Shown: positions 15,241 to 24,460, counted from the first letter of the stretch. The stretch: 64,000 nucleotides of DNA from Maribacter algicola (GCF_003933245.1 NZ_QUSX01000001.1:1674001-1738000); one strand, 5' to 3'. The notes: generated by a model from the sequence alone, not told the origin. Translations and numbers: made by a program.

Positions 15241-16647
15241 ATGAACAAGTATTTTATCCTAAGCCTACTTTTTTGTAGTAGTTTTTTGGTGAATGGACAG
15301 CAGAGCGATACGTTGGTCCTTAAGTTCAACGAATATCTTGGGTATGTCAAAAGGTTCCATCCCATTGCCAAACAGGCAGAATTGGCCTTGAGTTCAGGAC
15401 AGGCCAATCTCTTAAAGGCGAGGGGCGGTTTTGACCCAAAGTTGGATGTGGACTACGAACGAAAGGATTTTAAGGGTACGGAATACTATGACCGTTTAAA
15501 CGCAACTTTTAAGATACCCACGTGGTACGGCATTGAACTCAAGGGAAACTTTGAACAAAATGAGGGAGCATTTATAAATCCGGAGGAATCCGTTCCTGAA
15601 AATGGACTCTACAGTGCCGGGGTAGCGATGTCCTTGGGACGTGGTTCGTGGATAAACGAACGTATGGCGACCCTAAAAAGGGCCAAGTTTTTTAGGGAAC
15701 AAAGTAAGGCCGACCGTGATTTGCTGGTCAACCAAATCCTTTTCGATGCGTCCCTGGCCTATTTTAAGTGGTTACAGGCTTATAGGGACAGTAAGGTGTA
15801 CTCCAATTTTCTGGATAACGCGCAAATTCGGTTTGTGGGAATTAAAAGGAGTGCCATTGCAGGAGATATACCGGCCATTGATACGGTAGAGGCCAAAATT
15901 GCCGTTCAAAATAGGGCCCTTGAATTGGAGCAGGCAAAGGTTACCTTGGTCAACCAATCTATGGAACTGTCCAACTTTTTATGGTTGGGGGACAATATAC
16001 CCGTAAACTTACAACCCAATGTCATTCCAGAAGAGGATCTTGATATGGAGATAGACCAGACTTTTGAGATATTGGGCAAACCCCTTGACAGTTTCTCGTT
16101 AGAAAATCATCCAAAATTGAAAAGCCTTGGCTTTAAGGTAGATGGACTGCGGGTGGATAAACAATTGAAAACGAACAAGCTCCTACCAGCCATCGACCTT
16201 GAGTACAATCTTCTTACGGAAACACCAGAATTTGCAAATTCATTTCAAACGGATTTTTACAAGGGTGGGGTAACCTTTCAGTTACCTTTGTTTCTAAGAA
16301 AGGAGCGTGGTGACTTAAGATTGGCCAAAATCAAATTACAAGATGCCCAGTTCGAATTGGACAATGCTGAAGTGGCAATTCAGAACAAGGTAATAGCCAT
16401 ATACAATGAGTTGGACTCATTTGATAATCAAAACCAACTGATACAGGATATTGTCACAAACTATCAAAGCCTTTTGACCGCCGAGGAGCGCAAGTTCAGT
16501 TTTGGGGAAAGTTCCCTTTTCCTTATCAATTCAAGGGAAAGCAAATTGATAGATGCTGTGCTAAAACAAAATGCCGTACAGAACAAATACTATACGGCCA
16601 AGGCAAAGCTTTTTAACAGTTTGGCGGTAAACCCTGAAAACCTTTAA
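15241..16647 (+). CDS. TolC family outer membrane channel
   Basis: A 468-residue protein with a signal peptide (residues 1-19, ending VNGQ) and two OEP-type helical repeats. Each holds long amphipathic helices rich in Ala, Gln and Leu (LALSSGQANLLKARGGFDPKL, and AKIKLQDAQFELDNAEVAIQ). It should trimerise into the outer membrane channel of the HlyD-ABC system just upstream. The 2-base gap to hlyD indicates one transcript. Confidence 0.93.
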   Translation: MNKYFILSLLFCSSFLVNGQQSDTLVLKFNEYLGYVKRFHPIAKQAELALSSGQANLLKARGGFDPKLDVDYERKDFKGTEYYDRLNATFKIPTWYGIELKGNFEQNEGAFINPEESVPENGLYSAGVAMSLGRGSWINERMATLKRAKFFREQSKADRDLLVNQILFDASLAYFKWLQAYRDSKVYSNFLDNAQIRFVGIKRSAIAGDIPAIDTVEAKIAVQNRALELEQAKVTLVNQSMELSNFLWLGDNIPVNLQPNVIPEEDLDMEIDQTFEILGKPLDSFSLENHPKLKSLGFKVDGLRVDKQLKTNKLLPAIDLEYNLLTETPEFANSFQTDFYKGGVTFQLPLFLRKERGDLRLAKIKLQDAQFELDNAEVAIQNKVIAIYNELDSFDNQNQLIQDIVTNYQSLLTAEERKFSFGESSLFLINSRESKLIDAVLKQNAVQNKYYTAKAKLFNSLAVNPENL

Positions 16648-16658
16648 AGATTCTTTTC

Positions 16659-17540
16659 ATGGCACAATCTCCGTTTAATATTGGTCCCAATGTAAAATTA
16701 TTGGTGAAGGATACTTTTTTTTTGGCAGGTGGAATCCTATCCGCGGCCTTTGGACTGGAAAGTTTCCTTTTGCCAAACCAATTCATTGATGGAGGTGCCA
16801 CAGGTATTTCCCTACTAATGGCAGAAGTCTATGAAATACCTTTATATGTTCTGATCATTTTGGTCAATATTCCGTTCATTTTTTTAGGCTATAAGGTCAT
16901 AGGAAGACAGTTTACCATCAAGACTTCTTTGGCCATTATGGGTTTGGCCCTGGTTTTGGTAACCTTGGATTTTCCTGAAGTCACTCAGGACAAACTTTTG
17001 GTTGCTGTATTTGGAGGTTTCTTTCTTGGGGCGGGAATAGGGCTATCAATCCGTGGGGGTGGCGTTCTTGACGGTACTGAAATCCTGGCTATCTATCTCA
17101 GTAGAAAGCTGGGAACTACCATAGGAGACATTATTATACTTATTAACATCTTGGTATTTATGGCAGCGGCCTATCTACTTTCCGTAGAATCTGCACTGTA
17201 TTCGATGCTGACGTACTTGGCGGCATCTAAGACATTGGACTTTGTAATAGAAGGTATCGAGGAATATACCGGGGTTACCATTATATCGGATTCAAGTGAG
17301 GAGCTTCGGGAAATGATCACGAACGTTTTAGGAAGGGGAGTAACCATATATCAGGCAAAAGGGGGCTACGGAAAAAATGGTGTACACAATGAGTATGATG
17401 TGCTTTTTACGGTCATTACAAGATTGGAGATAAGAAAATTGAATATTGAAATCTCAAAAATCGACCCCAAAGCCTTCGTGGTTATGAGTAAAATAAACGA
17501 TACGAGGGGAGGGATGATAAAGAAAAGGACTATAAAATGA
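16659..17540 (+). CDS. YitT family membrane protein
   Basis: A 293-residue protein. The first 200 residues form five or six transmembrane helices (YitT/DUF161), with the conserved GLESFLLPNQFIDGGATGIS near the start. The last 80 residues form a cytoplasmic DUF2179 domain (VTIISDSSEELREMI, then YDVLFTVITRLE). YitT proteins are of unknown function; transport has been suggested. It lies 11 bases after the tolC-like gene, at the end of the TetR operon, so it may support the exporter. Its stop codon lies inside the second copy of the operator motif. Confidence 0.9.
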   Translation: MAQSPFNIGPNVKLLVKDTFFLAGGILSAAFGLESFLLPNQFIDGGATGISLLMAEVYEIPLYVLIILVNIPFIFLGYKVIGRQFTIKTSLAIMGLALVLVTLDFPEVTQDKLLVAVFGGFFLGAGIGLSIRGGGVLDGTEILAIYLSRKLGTTIGDIIILINILVFMAAAYLLSVESALYSMLTYLAASKTLDFVIEGIEEYTGVTIISDSSEELREMITNVLGRGVTIYQAKGGYGKNGVHNEYDVLFTVITRLEIRKLNIEISKIDPKAFVVMSKINDTRGGMIKKRTIK

Positions 17541-17570
17541 TAGTAATACTATCAAAAAAGAAAGTTTAAC
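17538..17570. promoter_or_regulatory. second copy of the composite operator, before the 17646 gene
   Basis: TGATAG (17538-17543) and CTATCA (17549-17554) form an inverted repeat around TAATA. Its 13-base core differs by one base from the core at 11482-11494. After seven bases comes GAAAGTTTAAC (17560-17570), which is the exact reverse complement of the element at 11463-11473. It overlaps the yitT stop codon and lies 45-77 bases upstream of the next -7 box. Confidence 0.65.
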
Positions 17571-17614
17571 ACTCAATTAACGTAGTAAGTATTTTAAATC
17601 TGTTGCTTCGACAT

Positions 17615-17622
17615 TATCTTTG
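17615..17622 (+). promoter_or_regulatory. -7 element (TATCTTTG) for the 17646 gene
   Basis: A perfect TAnnTTTG box 24 bases before the ATG at 17646. The operator-like composite lies upstream, in a place where binding could block or aid polymerase. Confidence 0.6.
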
Positions 17623-17645
17623 CATCATATTATTAATTAAATATT

Positions 17646-18014
17646 ATGAAGAATAATTTTTATTTTTTGTTGATTTCGTGTGTAACTTTTTCAATGGTCC
17701 ATGCCAACGACGTGGATCGAAATGTTGAACTTATAAATAGCGAAGGTTCCATAGTATGCAAGTTAATGGACTCTAATGGCCTAAGCGGCACCCCCCAATT
17801 CACTCTAAATGAGGGATTATCCTTGACCGAGGTAGAACATGAGGTAGATTTAGGTTTTGATCCCTACCTGTTTCTTTCACCGGATTTTGATCCTTATTTT
17901 GGAATGGAGTTAAACCTTGATTCGCTAAACCCCCTAGAGGAAGAAGAAGTAATTTTGGATTTTGATACTTCCCTTTATTTGCCTAAGAATTTTAACCCTT
18001 ATTCGGGTATTTGA
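17646..18014 (+). CDS. small secreted protein with a tandem FDPY-type repeat
   Basis: A 122-residue protein with a Sec signal peptide (residues 1-20, ending VHAN). The C-terminal half holds two copies of a 19-residue unit: LGFDPYLFLSP followed by DFDPYFGM, and LDFDTSLYLPK followed by NFNPYSGI. They are separated by an acidic linker (LEEEEVI). The mature protein is strongly acidic. I do not recognise a family. It has its own promoter and terminator. A near-copy of the tetR operator stands upstream, which points to joint control with the ABC-HlyD-TolC operon. Confidence 0.7.
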   Translation: MKNNFYFLLISCVTFSMVHANDVDRNVELINSEGSIVCKLMDSNGLSGTPQFTLNEGLSLTEVEHEVDLGFDPYLFLSPDFDPYFGMELNLDSLNPLEEEEVILDFDTSLYLPKNFNPYSGI

Positions 18015-18038
18015 GTTTTGTTTGGTTTGGTTGGTTTG

Positions 18039-18077
18039 GGCTGGTCTTGACTCTTCTTTAAGACCAGCCTTTTTTTA
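18039..18077 (+). terminator. intrinsic terminator after the 17646 gene
   Basis: GGCTGGTCTT (18039-18048) pairs with AAGACCAGCC (18060-18069), followed by seven T. Confidence 0.92.
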
Positions 18078-18230
18078 TTTTTACTGCCAAAGTACCTAAT
18101 ATCCATAGGCCTATCTTGAAATTAAAACATATATTCTACGAACGCCTTCTAGACCTGTTCTTAGATGATTTACTTAAAATGATATTATTGGATTGTAAGG
18201 TTTGCGGTATATTTCCAACCAATAAACTCA

Positions 18231-18860
18231 ATGTCAATTTTCATTCATATGGACGTATTTGAGAAAACATCTTTGGCCCAAGCCCTTAAAGTAGCCTTTA
18301 CCTATCAACAATATTCGGACCTCATGACAACCATGGCGAACGAGGGAAAGTCTACAGGAGAAGCACCTACGGATGCCTATATAAATTATACAAAGTTGAA
18401 CGCACGGAGAATGCAGCGATGGGACAAGACCCTTACATTTTCTGAAGCCGATATAGACTCCATACAATCTTTTTCCTACGAAGTGAATTGGTTGGTATTT
18501 ACTGAAAGTTGGTGCGGTGACGCATCTCCCGCACTGCCCGTAATGCACAAGATTACAGAAATCAACCCCAATATTGCGTTGAAAATTATTCTAAGGGATG
18601 AACATCCAGAACTCATGCAACGGTTTTTAACGAACGGCGCATGGTCCATTCCCAAGCTCGTCCAGCTTGAACCTCAAACCAATAGAATTTTAGGGACCTG
18701 GGGCCCCCGTTCTACTAAAGCGACCCAACTGGTTGAAGCTTTTAAAATGGAGCATGGGACCTTGACCGCTGCGTTCCGGGAAAGCCTTCAAATATGGTAT
18801 AATAAGGATAAGGGGCAGAGTATCCTTGAGGATCTGTTGTTGCTACTTGCCTTGAAATAG
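18231..18860 (+). CDS. thioredoxin family protein
   Basis: A 209-residue cytoplasmic protein of the thioredoxin-like group common in Bacteroidota. The active-site position reads WLVFTESWCGDASPALP, so it has a single Cys (WCGDA) rather than CxxC. A cis-Pro segment follows (WSIPKLVQL). A monothiol site rules out ordinary disulfide reduction by a CxxC pair; the role is unknown. The ATG at 18231 is used, and the ATG at 18249 is an equally possible start. The last 18 bases overlap the convergent TonB-like gene. Confidence 0.85.
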   Translation: MSIFIHMDVFEKTSLAQALKVAFTYQQYSDLMTTMANEGKSTGEAPTDAYINYTKLNARRMQRWDKTLTFSEADIDSIQSFSYEVNWLVFTESWCGDASPALPVMHKITEINPNIALKIILRDEHPELMQRFLTNGAWSIPKLVQLEPQTNRILGTWGPRSTKATQLVEAFKMEHGTLTAAFRESLQIWYNKDKGQSILEDLLLLLALK

Positions 18861-19568
18861 ATACGTAATCGTGCCTTTTTGACTTGGTTTATCGGAAGTG
18901 CTAAATTGCGCCTTATAAGCATAAGCAATAGCATTATCCACAAGGCAGCCGTTGGATGTTCCGGAACTTTTTTCATTGAAACTGGCATCCGTCACTTGAC
19001 CTAGGTTATTCACCTCTATATTGACAACTACTTTTCCGCCTTCTATACAGGTATATATTGGTGGAGGTAATCGGTATCCATTTCTATCGACCAACGAGAA
19101 GGAAATGGAGGTACGCCTTTCGGCCAAATAGTTCGTGTATTCCTCCTTTTTTGCTTCCTTTTCACCGAGCATTTGCTTTTTTTCCTCCCTTTTTTTTGCC
19201 AGTTCCTTGACCCTCTCCACAAAATCCCCATCAGACATAAGGTTTTCGGCAAGTTCCCCATTATTTTCCATGGCCCTTTCCTCCATAATTTCCTCCAAGG
19301 TCTGCAAGGGTTCCGGGTTGTCAACACTGGGTTTGGCAGTTTCGTTAAAGGCCATATGACTTTTTATGGCTTCGGCCTTGGCAAGTTCTTCAAGGATCTC
19401 CTGCTCTTCCTCTGTAAGTTCTTCGGGTTCTTCCAAGACCATTTCCACCACATAGTCGTCATCATCTTCCTCTTGGCCGCCCAAGTGGATATTGTATAAC
19501 GTCAAGACAACGATACCCATGGAAAATAGGGTAATCAAAAAGGATAAATGTTGTCTGTTGAAATTCAT
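18843..19568 (-). CDS. TonB-like energy transducer, C-terminal domain protein
   Basis: A 241-residue protein with one N-terminal transmembrane helix (about residues 8-27), a long charged Glu- and Lys-rich periplasmic region (30-150), and a C-terminal TonB-like domain (about 160-240: IYTCIEGGKVVVNIEVNNLG, then NAIAYAYKAQFS). The middle is acidic and Lys-rich rather than Pro-rich, so it is not a classical TonB. No ExbB or ExbD gene is near. It may energise a receptor or act as an envelope spacer. Confidence 0.75.
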   Translation of the reverse strand: MNFNRQHLSFLITLFSMGIVVLTLYNIHLGGQEEDDDDYVVEMVLEEPEELTEEEQEILEELAKAEAIKSHMAFNETAKPSVDNPEPLQTLEEIMEERAMENNGELAENLMSDGDFVERVKELAKKREEKKQMLGEKEAKKEEYTNYLAERRTSISFSLVDRNGYRLPPPIYTCIEGGKVVVNIEVNNLGQVTDASFNEKSSGTSNGCLVDNAIAYAYKAQFSTSDKPSQKGTITYLFQGK

Positions 19569-19648
19569 GTGTATATAACCGATTTTTTCTAAAAATATTT
19601 CAGTAAATCGACGAACGGGAATTTACTAAAAATCCATCGATATAACGA

Positions 19649-20347
19649 TTACTGCAAAATCCGTTCCGATAAATCCGATGGATCCTGGGCTATATTTACG
19701 GTAAAATCACCTATTTTGGTTCTTCTGAGCTTGGACAGATGCCCGCCCGAATCCAAGGCCTTTCCAAAATCGTGGGCAATGGAACGTATATAAGTTCCTT
19801 TGCTGCAGGAGATTCTAAAGTCGACTTCGGGCAATCGAACATCCGTTATTTCAAAGGAATGGATCAATACCTTTCTCTTTTGGATGGGAACGTCCCTCCC
19901 TTCCCTGGCATATTCGTACAAGCGCTTCCCGTCTTTTTTAATGGCCGAAAAAACCGGAGGGGCCTGCTCAATCTCCCCTATAAATTGGGATGTGGTTCTA
20001 GTAATCAGGTCTTCGGTAATATGGGCTGTAGGGAAACGTTCGTTTATTTCGGTTTCCAAATCAAAGGAGGGCGTCGTGCCGCCCAACGTGATCGTGCCTG
20101 TATATTCTTTGGATTGTCCCTGATATTCTTGAATTTTTTTGGTAAACTTCCCGGTACAGATAATTAAAAGTCCGGTAGCGAGAGGATCTAAGGTACCTGC
20201 ATGGCCAATCTTGATTCTTTTAAGGCCGAATTTTTTCCGGATGGCCCATTTTAACTTGTTCACCGCCTGAAAGGAGGACCACCCCAAAGGCTTGTCTATG
20301 AGTATAAGCTGACCATTCAAATAATCTTCCTTGGTCAAGATTTCCAT
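19649..20347 (-). CDS. truB: tRNA pseudouridine(55) synthase
   Basis: A 232-residue product with the TruB motif I (LLIDKPLGWSSFQAVN, residues 16-30) and the catalytic Asp (D54 in HAGTLDPLATGLL). Later come GKRLYEYAREG and CSKGTYIRSIAHDFG. It makes pseudouridine 55 in the T-loop of tRNAs. It is shorter than the E. coli enzyme because it lacks a full PUA domain, as usual in this phylum. It is the last gene of the ftsX-DUF3098-uppP-truB operon, with a 20-base gap to uppP. Confidence 0.96.
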   Translation of the reverse strand: MEILTKEDYLNGQLILIDKPLGWSSFQAVNKLKWAIRKKFGLKRIKIGHAGTLDPLATGLLIICTGKFTKKIQEYQGQSKEYTGTITLGGTTPSFDLETEINERFPTAHITEDLITRTTSQFIGEIEQAPPVFSAIKKDGKRLYEYAREGRDVPIQKRKVLIHSFEITDVRLPEVDFRISCSKGTYIRSIAHDFGKALDSGGHLSKLRRTKIGDFTVNIAQDPSDLSERILQ

Positions 20348-20367
20348 TACGGTTTCTGTTTTATGGA

Positions 20368-21165
20368 TTACCTATTCGTTAGTCCGTAGATGATGGCAAT
20401 AAGCCCAACAATCAGGCAGTAGATGGCGAAGTAGGAAAGTTTGCTTTTACGAACAAGGCGGATCATCCAGGTACATGCGGCCAATCCTGCAATAAAAGCG
20501 GCTAAAAAGCCTGCTCCCATAGCCAAATTGTTTTCTCCGTTCAATGTGAGTTCGCCACCCATTAGGTCCTTTGCAATTTTACCGAATATCAGCGGCACCA
20601 CCATCAAAAAGGAAAATCTAGCGGATTTGGATTTGTCTACGCCCAACAGTACGGAGGTAGAAATAGTGGCTCCACTCCGCGAAATTCCTGGCAACATGGC
20701 GATGGCCTGGGAAACTCCAATGATAAACGCACTACCAAAGCCAACCTTTTTACCGGTATCCTTTGCTTTATCGGCAAAATATAATAGTATGGCGGTTATA
20801 AGCAACATAAAACCAACGAACATAACATTGCCCCCAAAAAAGGCTTCCAACTGCTTCTCAAAGAAGAGGCCTACAAAAACGGCGGGTAACATGGAAACGA
20901 TGATTTTGGCAGTGAATTGACTTTCCTCGTTCCATTTAAATTGAAATAGTCCTCTAAGGATTTCCCAAACATCCTTTCTAAACACCACTATGGTACTTAA
21001 AGCCGTGGCGAAATGTAATACTACGGTAAACAATAAACTTTCCTCGGGAACGGAGTTGTCGCCCAAAATAGCCTTGCCCAATTCCAGATGTCCGCTTGAG
21101 GAAACGGGCAGGAACTCGGTCAGCCCTTGAACGATTCCGAGAATGATTGCGTCTAAAATATCCAA
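20368..21165 (-). CDS. uppP: undecaprenyl-diphosphate phosphatase
   Basis: A 265-residue integral membrane enzyme (BacA family) with about eight helices. The two conserved catalytic segments are present: GLTEFLPVSSSGHLEL (residues 15-30) and PGISRSGATIS (about 160). It dephosphorylates undecaprenyl diphosphate so that the lipid carrier can be reused for peptidoglycan and glycan synthesis; family overexpression gives bacitracin resistance. One base separates it from the DUF3098 gene, so they are cotranscribed. Confidence 0.96.
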   Translation of the reverse strand: MDILDAIILGIVQGLTEFLPVSSSGHLELGKAILGDNSVPEESLLFTVVLHFATALSTIVVFRKDVWEILRGLFQFKWNEESQFTAKIIVSMLPAVFVGLFFEKQLEAFFGGNVMFVGFMLLITAILLYFADKAKDTGKKVGFGSAFIIGVSQAIAMLPGISRSGATISTSVLLGVDKSKSARFSFLMVVPLIFGKIAKDLMGGELTLNGENNLAMGAGFLAAFIAGLAACTWMIRLVRKSKLSYFAIYCLIVGLIAIIYGLTNR

Positions 21166-21166
21166 A

Positions 21167-21430
21167 TTAGTCTTTCTTTTTGTGAGGATTCAATAATATG
21201 GCGTAGACCTCTATTCCCAGTCCTATCAAGACTAGGGTAGGTGCCAAACGGATTCTTCTAAAATTAAAGATTTCCGGATTAAAAACGTTCGGGTCATCGC
21301 TACCGCCGCCACTCATCAATATAAATCCCAATGCTAAAAACGCAACGCCAATGAACATGAAGAGGTAATTTTTTTTCTGAAAAATAAATTCACGTCTTGG
21401 GGCCTGTTCCACTTTGTCCTTTTTGCTCAT
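21167..21430 (-). CDS. DUF3098 family membrane protein
   Basis: An 87-residue protein with two transmembrane helices (about residues 24-42 and 65-82) and a basic N-terminus (PRREFIFQKKNY). DUF3098 is a small Bacteroidota family with no known function. It is nearly always found between ftsX and uppP, as here, which suggests a link to envelope synthesis or division. The gap to ftsX is 9 bases. Confidence 0.88.
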   Translation of the reverse strand: MSKKDKVEQAPRREFIFQKKNYLFMFIGVAFLALGFILMSGGGSDDPNVFNPEIFNFRRIRLAPTLVLIGLGIEVYAILLNPHKKKD

Positions 21431-21439
21431 AGGGCAAAT

Positions 21440-22318
21440 TTAATAATATAATTCGTCTGTTCTTAGATTTAAGAAACGTTGGGTGGCAAAGTATGTGCTG
21501 AGCAAGGAAATAATCATCCCCAAAAGAAACACACCTACTAAAAGAATCACTAGTATCATGGGGTCTTCCAAAAGTCCCAAATCTTGAAAATTGGTGTTTA
21601 CATAATAGATGACCCCCGCTATGGCAATAAGTGCAATGAGGGCCCCCAACATTCCCAACTTTATGTTCTGCCAGATAAATGGTTTGCGAATAAAACTCTT
21701 GGTGGCCCCAACCATTTGCATGGTCTTGATAATAAAGCGTTTGGAATAAATGGATAGTCGTATGGAGCTGTTGATCAACAAAACCGCGATTACGGTAAAA
21801 ATGGCACTGGCAACTAAAATCCAAAACCCTATTTTTTCTACGCTCTTGGCGACCATACTTACCAATACACGGTCATAGCTTACCTCGTCCACATAGCTTT
21901 TTTCTTCAAGGGTGGCTGCGATTTCCGCAACCTTCTCCGCGGTGACAAAATCGGCATTTAATTTAACATCTATGGAATTCTTGAGCGGATTATAACCCAA
22001 ATAATCCACAAAATCCTCTCCTATCTCCTTGCTGTGTTGGGCGGCCGCTTCCTCTTTGGATACATAGGTGGCAGACTTGGTGTATTCAGACATCGCCAAG
22101 GTTTTCTGCAATTGTTCCACCTCCATATCCTTCGCATCCTCTTTTAAAAATACGGAAATAGTAATCTGCTCTTTGGAACGATCGGCCATTTTTTTGGTGT
22201 TAAGTACCAGAAGACCTAGGATACCCAATAGAAACAACACCAAGGCAATACTCAATACGACCGAGAAATAGGACGAAATCAATTTTCTTCTCTGATATCT
22301 TTCAAATGCTTTGCTCAT
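21440..22318 (-). CDS. ftsX: cell division protein FtsX
   Basis: A 292-residue product from ATG 22318, giving the usual N-terminus (SKAFERYQRRKLISSYFSVV). It has four transmembrane helices: one near residue 20-42, then an extracytoplasmic domain of about 130 residues (QITISVFLKEDAKDMEVEQL...), then three in the C-terminal half. With FtsE it forms an ABC-type complex that activates peptidoglycan hydrolases at the septum. ftsE is not in this window. It heads the operon with DUF3098, uppP and truB. Confidence 0.94.
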   Translation of the reverse strand: MSKAFERYQRRKLISSYFSVVLSIALVLFLLGILGLLVLNTKKMADRSKEQITISVFLKEDAKDMEVEQLQKTLAMSEYTKSATYVSKEEAAAQHSKEIGEDFVDYLGYNPLKNSIDVKLNADFVTAEKVAEIAATLEEKSYVDEVSYDRVLVSMVAKSVEKIGFWILVASAIFTVIAVLLINSSIRLSIYSKRFIIKTMQMVGATKSFIRKPFIWQNIKLGMLGALIALIAIAGVIYYVNTNFQDLGLLEDPMILVILLVGVFLLGMIISLLSTYFATQRFLNLRTDELYY

Positions 22319-22471
22319 AAGTAACCGATAGTGATGTAAAAATAGAAAAGTAATGTGACATGAGCCATAACAAATCGTGATACGCAACTAGAAGTTGCAT
22401 AGGGAATTAGATATGACCGACAAATAAAAATAAAAACGAACAGATACAATGAATCATGAAACCCAAAACTA

Positions 22472-24424
22472 TCATCGCTTCAAGGTAAAATGCCCGGTAC
22501 GTACCAAGGTGTCCAATTTTATACGGTACCAATAATCCGATTCGGGCATGGGCGACCCCAAAAAGTTTCCGTCCCAAGAGGCATTGCCACCGCTGCCAAA
22601 TTTTAACAATTTCCCATACCGATCAAAGATGGAAAGCTCCACATGGTTAAAGGACTCGATTCCTTCCGGAATTAAAAAGTCATTGGAGGTATCCCCATTC
22701 GGTGTAAAGAAATTGGGGACAACAATATGTAGATAATCGGTCGTGATGATGCCGCAGTTGGTCTTGTCCCTAATGGAAATGGTATACGGTCCTCCCGTAA
22801 CTGATTCAAAAACGGGGCTGTCCTGAAAATTAATTCCATCTAAGGAATATTCAAAACCCCCAGAATTTTGGGTGGCAACGATGATGGAGCGTCCGTTGGA
22901 AGTAATCGAATCCAATCTAGGTGCATCGATCTGTTCCAAAATAATGGTTCGCGTGTTGGAGCATCCATTTACATCCGTTACGGTAACGGAATACTCTCCT
23001 GGAGCGCTAACGGAAATATCACGCGTTGACGCTCCAGTACTCCAGGCATAGGTTACGTTATCTATTTCAGCAGATAACATTGCCGCATCTCCCTCGCAAA
23101 AAGTTACCTTGCTATCAAAAACGGGGGGTAAAGGATTAAAGGTCAGGGTGACTGCAGTTCTGGAATTCGAAGGACAATCAACTTCACTTGAATTTGCTTC
23201 TGCGTAATATGTACCGGCAACTGTTGGGGAGATTTCCCTTCTGTTTTCAAAAAGCAGGTTGCCTCCCGCAGGGGCATCGTACCAATTTACCGTATAAATT
23301 TGCGGACTTTGTACGGATACTATAGCGGTTTCATTTTCGCAGGCGACTCTATTTCCATTGCTTATTGGCGGCGGCGGAATGGGTACGATATTGATCTCGA
23401 ATACATCCGATAGCACATTACAAAGATCATTGGACACGTTGATGGCATCTTCCGCAACTTTTACACGGTAAAAACGGGTCGAATTTACCAGTGGGGTGGT
23501 AAAGGTATTGGACGTTTCACCGGGAATGTCGGTCCAAACTTGATTATCTGTACTTTCCTGCCATTGGTAGGCATGGGTCGAAAAAATGGAATTGTCTGGA
23601 TTGGCCATCAAGGTTGCGCCAATAGCCCCTTGGTTCTCACAAGTAATGATAAAATCTTCCGATTGGTCTGTGGTGACCGATACGGAATCCCCACAGGATT
23701 TAAATACGATATCGTCTATGGCGAGGTCATTTCCACATCCACCATTACTATTGTTTCGCATTTTGAGGATAACGGAAGTCTGTCCTGGTAGCGTTTGAAA
23801 GACCAGTGCATATTGTTCCCACTCGGCGTTTGTACGTGCTGGAATATTTCCCGTATCTCCTTGGGCCAAAAGATTTGTATCTGTCTCGTCCCATATCTGA
23901 AATCGTACGTTTACAGGGATACTATTTCCCTCACACCCTCCTTGGGGCTGTAAGTTTACCAACCAAGATGAAAACTCGTAGGTGGTATTTTCGCAAAGAC
24001 CTACCACCTGTCTTTGATAAAACTCGCCGGCCGTAAAACTTGCGTTGACAATAAATGCCTTTCCATTATTGTCTCCAGGAGTATGGTCCTCTAAATTCTG
24101 CCAGTCAAAATAATTGGTAGTGCTGGAAATGGTATAGTCACCGTCGTTGGGCGTTCCTGTGGTAAAATTATAGGTGGTGGTTCCTGGTGGTAATGCGGGG
24201 CCATCTACAATACCAGAACCAAAGTCTTCGGTAAAAATAGGGTCTCCGGAACTACCAGTACAAAAACCGAGCTGGGCCCTTCCTTCCAAAGAGACCAAAA
24301 ATAGGAAGAGAAGAAAACAAATAAAGTATTTGGGACTTAGTGTATTCACGGAATTAAAGATACGGTTTTGGTATAGAAAGTACCGGTTTTTTAGTTCAAT
24401 GAAGTTATAGGTGTAATTCGTCAA
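22472..24424 (-). CDS. T9SS type B sorting domain protein with Ig-like repeats
   Basis: About 650 residues. The N-terminal signal peptide ends at EGRAQ. An N-terminal jelly-roll-like region (about 55-240: TEDFGSG, WQNLEDHTPG, CGNDLAIDDIVFKSCG) is followed by Ig-like or PKD-like repeats (about 245-540) and a gliding-motility-type C-terminal domain (570-650: VVPNFFTPNGDTSNDFLIPEG, ending FTLKR). That domain directs export through the T9SS and cell-surface attachment. An alternative GTG start at 24349 gives a more normal signal peptide (NTLSPKYFICFLLFLFL). The likely role is adhesion. Confidence 0.9.
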   Translation of the reverse strand: MTNYTYNFIELKNRYFLYQNRIFNSVNTLSPKYFICFLLFLFLVSLEGRAQLGFCTGSSGDPIFTEDFGSGIVDGPALPPGTTTYNFTTGTPNDGDYTISSTTNYFDWQNLEDHTPGDNNGKAFIVNASFTAGEFYQRQVVGLCENTTYEFSSWLVNLQPQGGCEGNSIPVNVRFQIWDETDTNLLAQGDTGNIPARTNAEWEQYALVFQTLPGQTSVILKMRNNSNGGCGNDLAIDDIVFKSCGDSVSVTTDQSEDFIITCENQGAIGATLMANPDNSIFSTHAYQWQESTDNQVWTDIPGETSNTFTTPLVNSTRFYRVKVAEDAINVSNDLCNVLSDVFEINIVPIPPPPISNGNRVACENETAIVSVQSPQIYTVNWYDAPAGGNLLFENRREISPTVAGTYYAEANSSEVDCPSNSRTAVTLTFNPLPPVFDSKVTFCEGDAAMLSAEIDNVTYAWSTGASTRDISVSAPGEYSVTVTDVNGCSNTRTIILEQIDAPRLDSITSNGRSIIVATQNSGGFEYSLDGINFQDSPVFESVTGGPYTISIRDKTNCGIITTDYLHIVVPNFFTPNGDTSNDFLIPEGIESFNHVELSIFDRYGKLLKFGSGGNASWDGNFLGSPMPESDYWYRIKLDTLVRTGHFTLKR

Positions 24425-24452
24425 TATCTTTTCAACTTTCGTCGAATAGGCC

Positions 24453-24460
24453 TATTTTTG
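24453..24460 (+). promoter_or_regulatory. -7 element (TATTTTTG) for leuS
   Basis: A perfect TAnnTTTG box, placing the transcript start near 24467 and giving leuS a leader of about 75 bases. It lies 8 bases from the divergent -7 box at 24469-24476. Confidence 0.6.
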
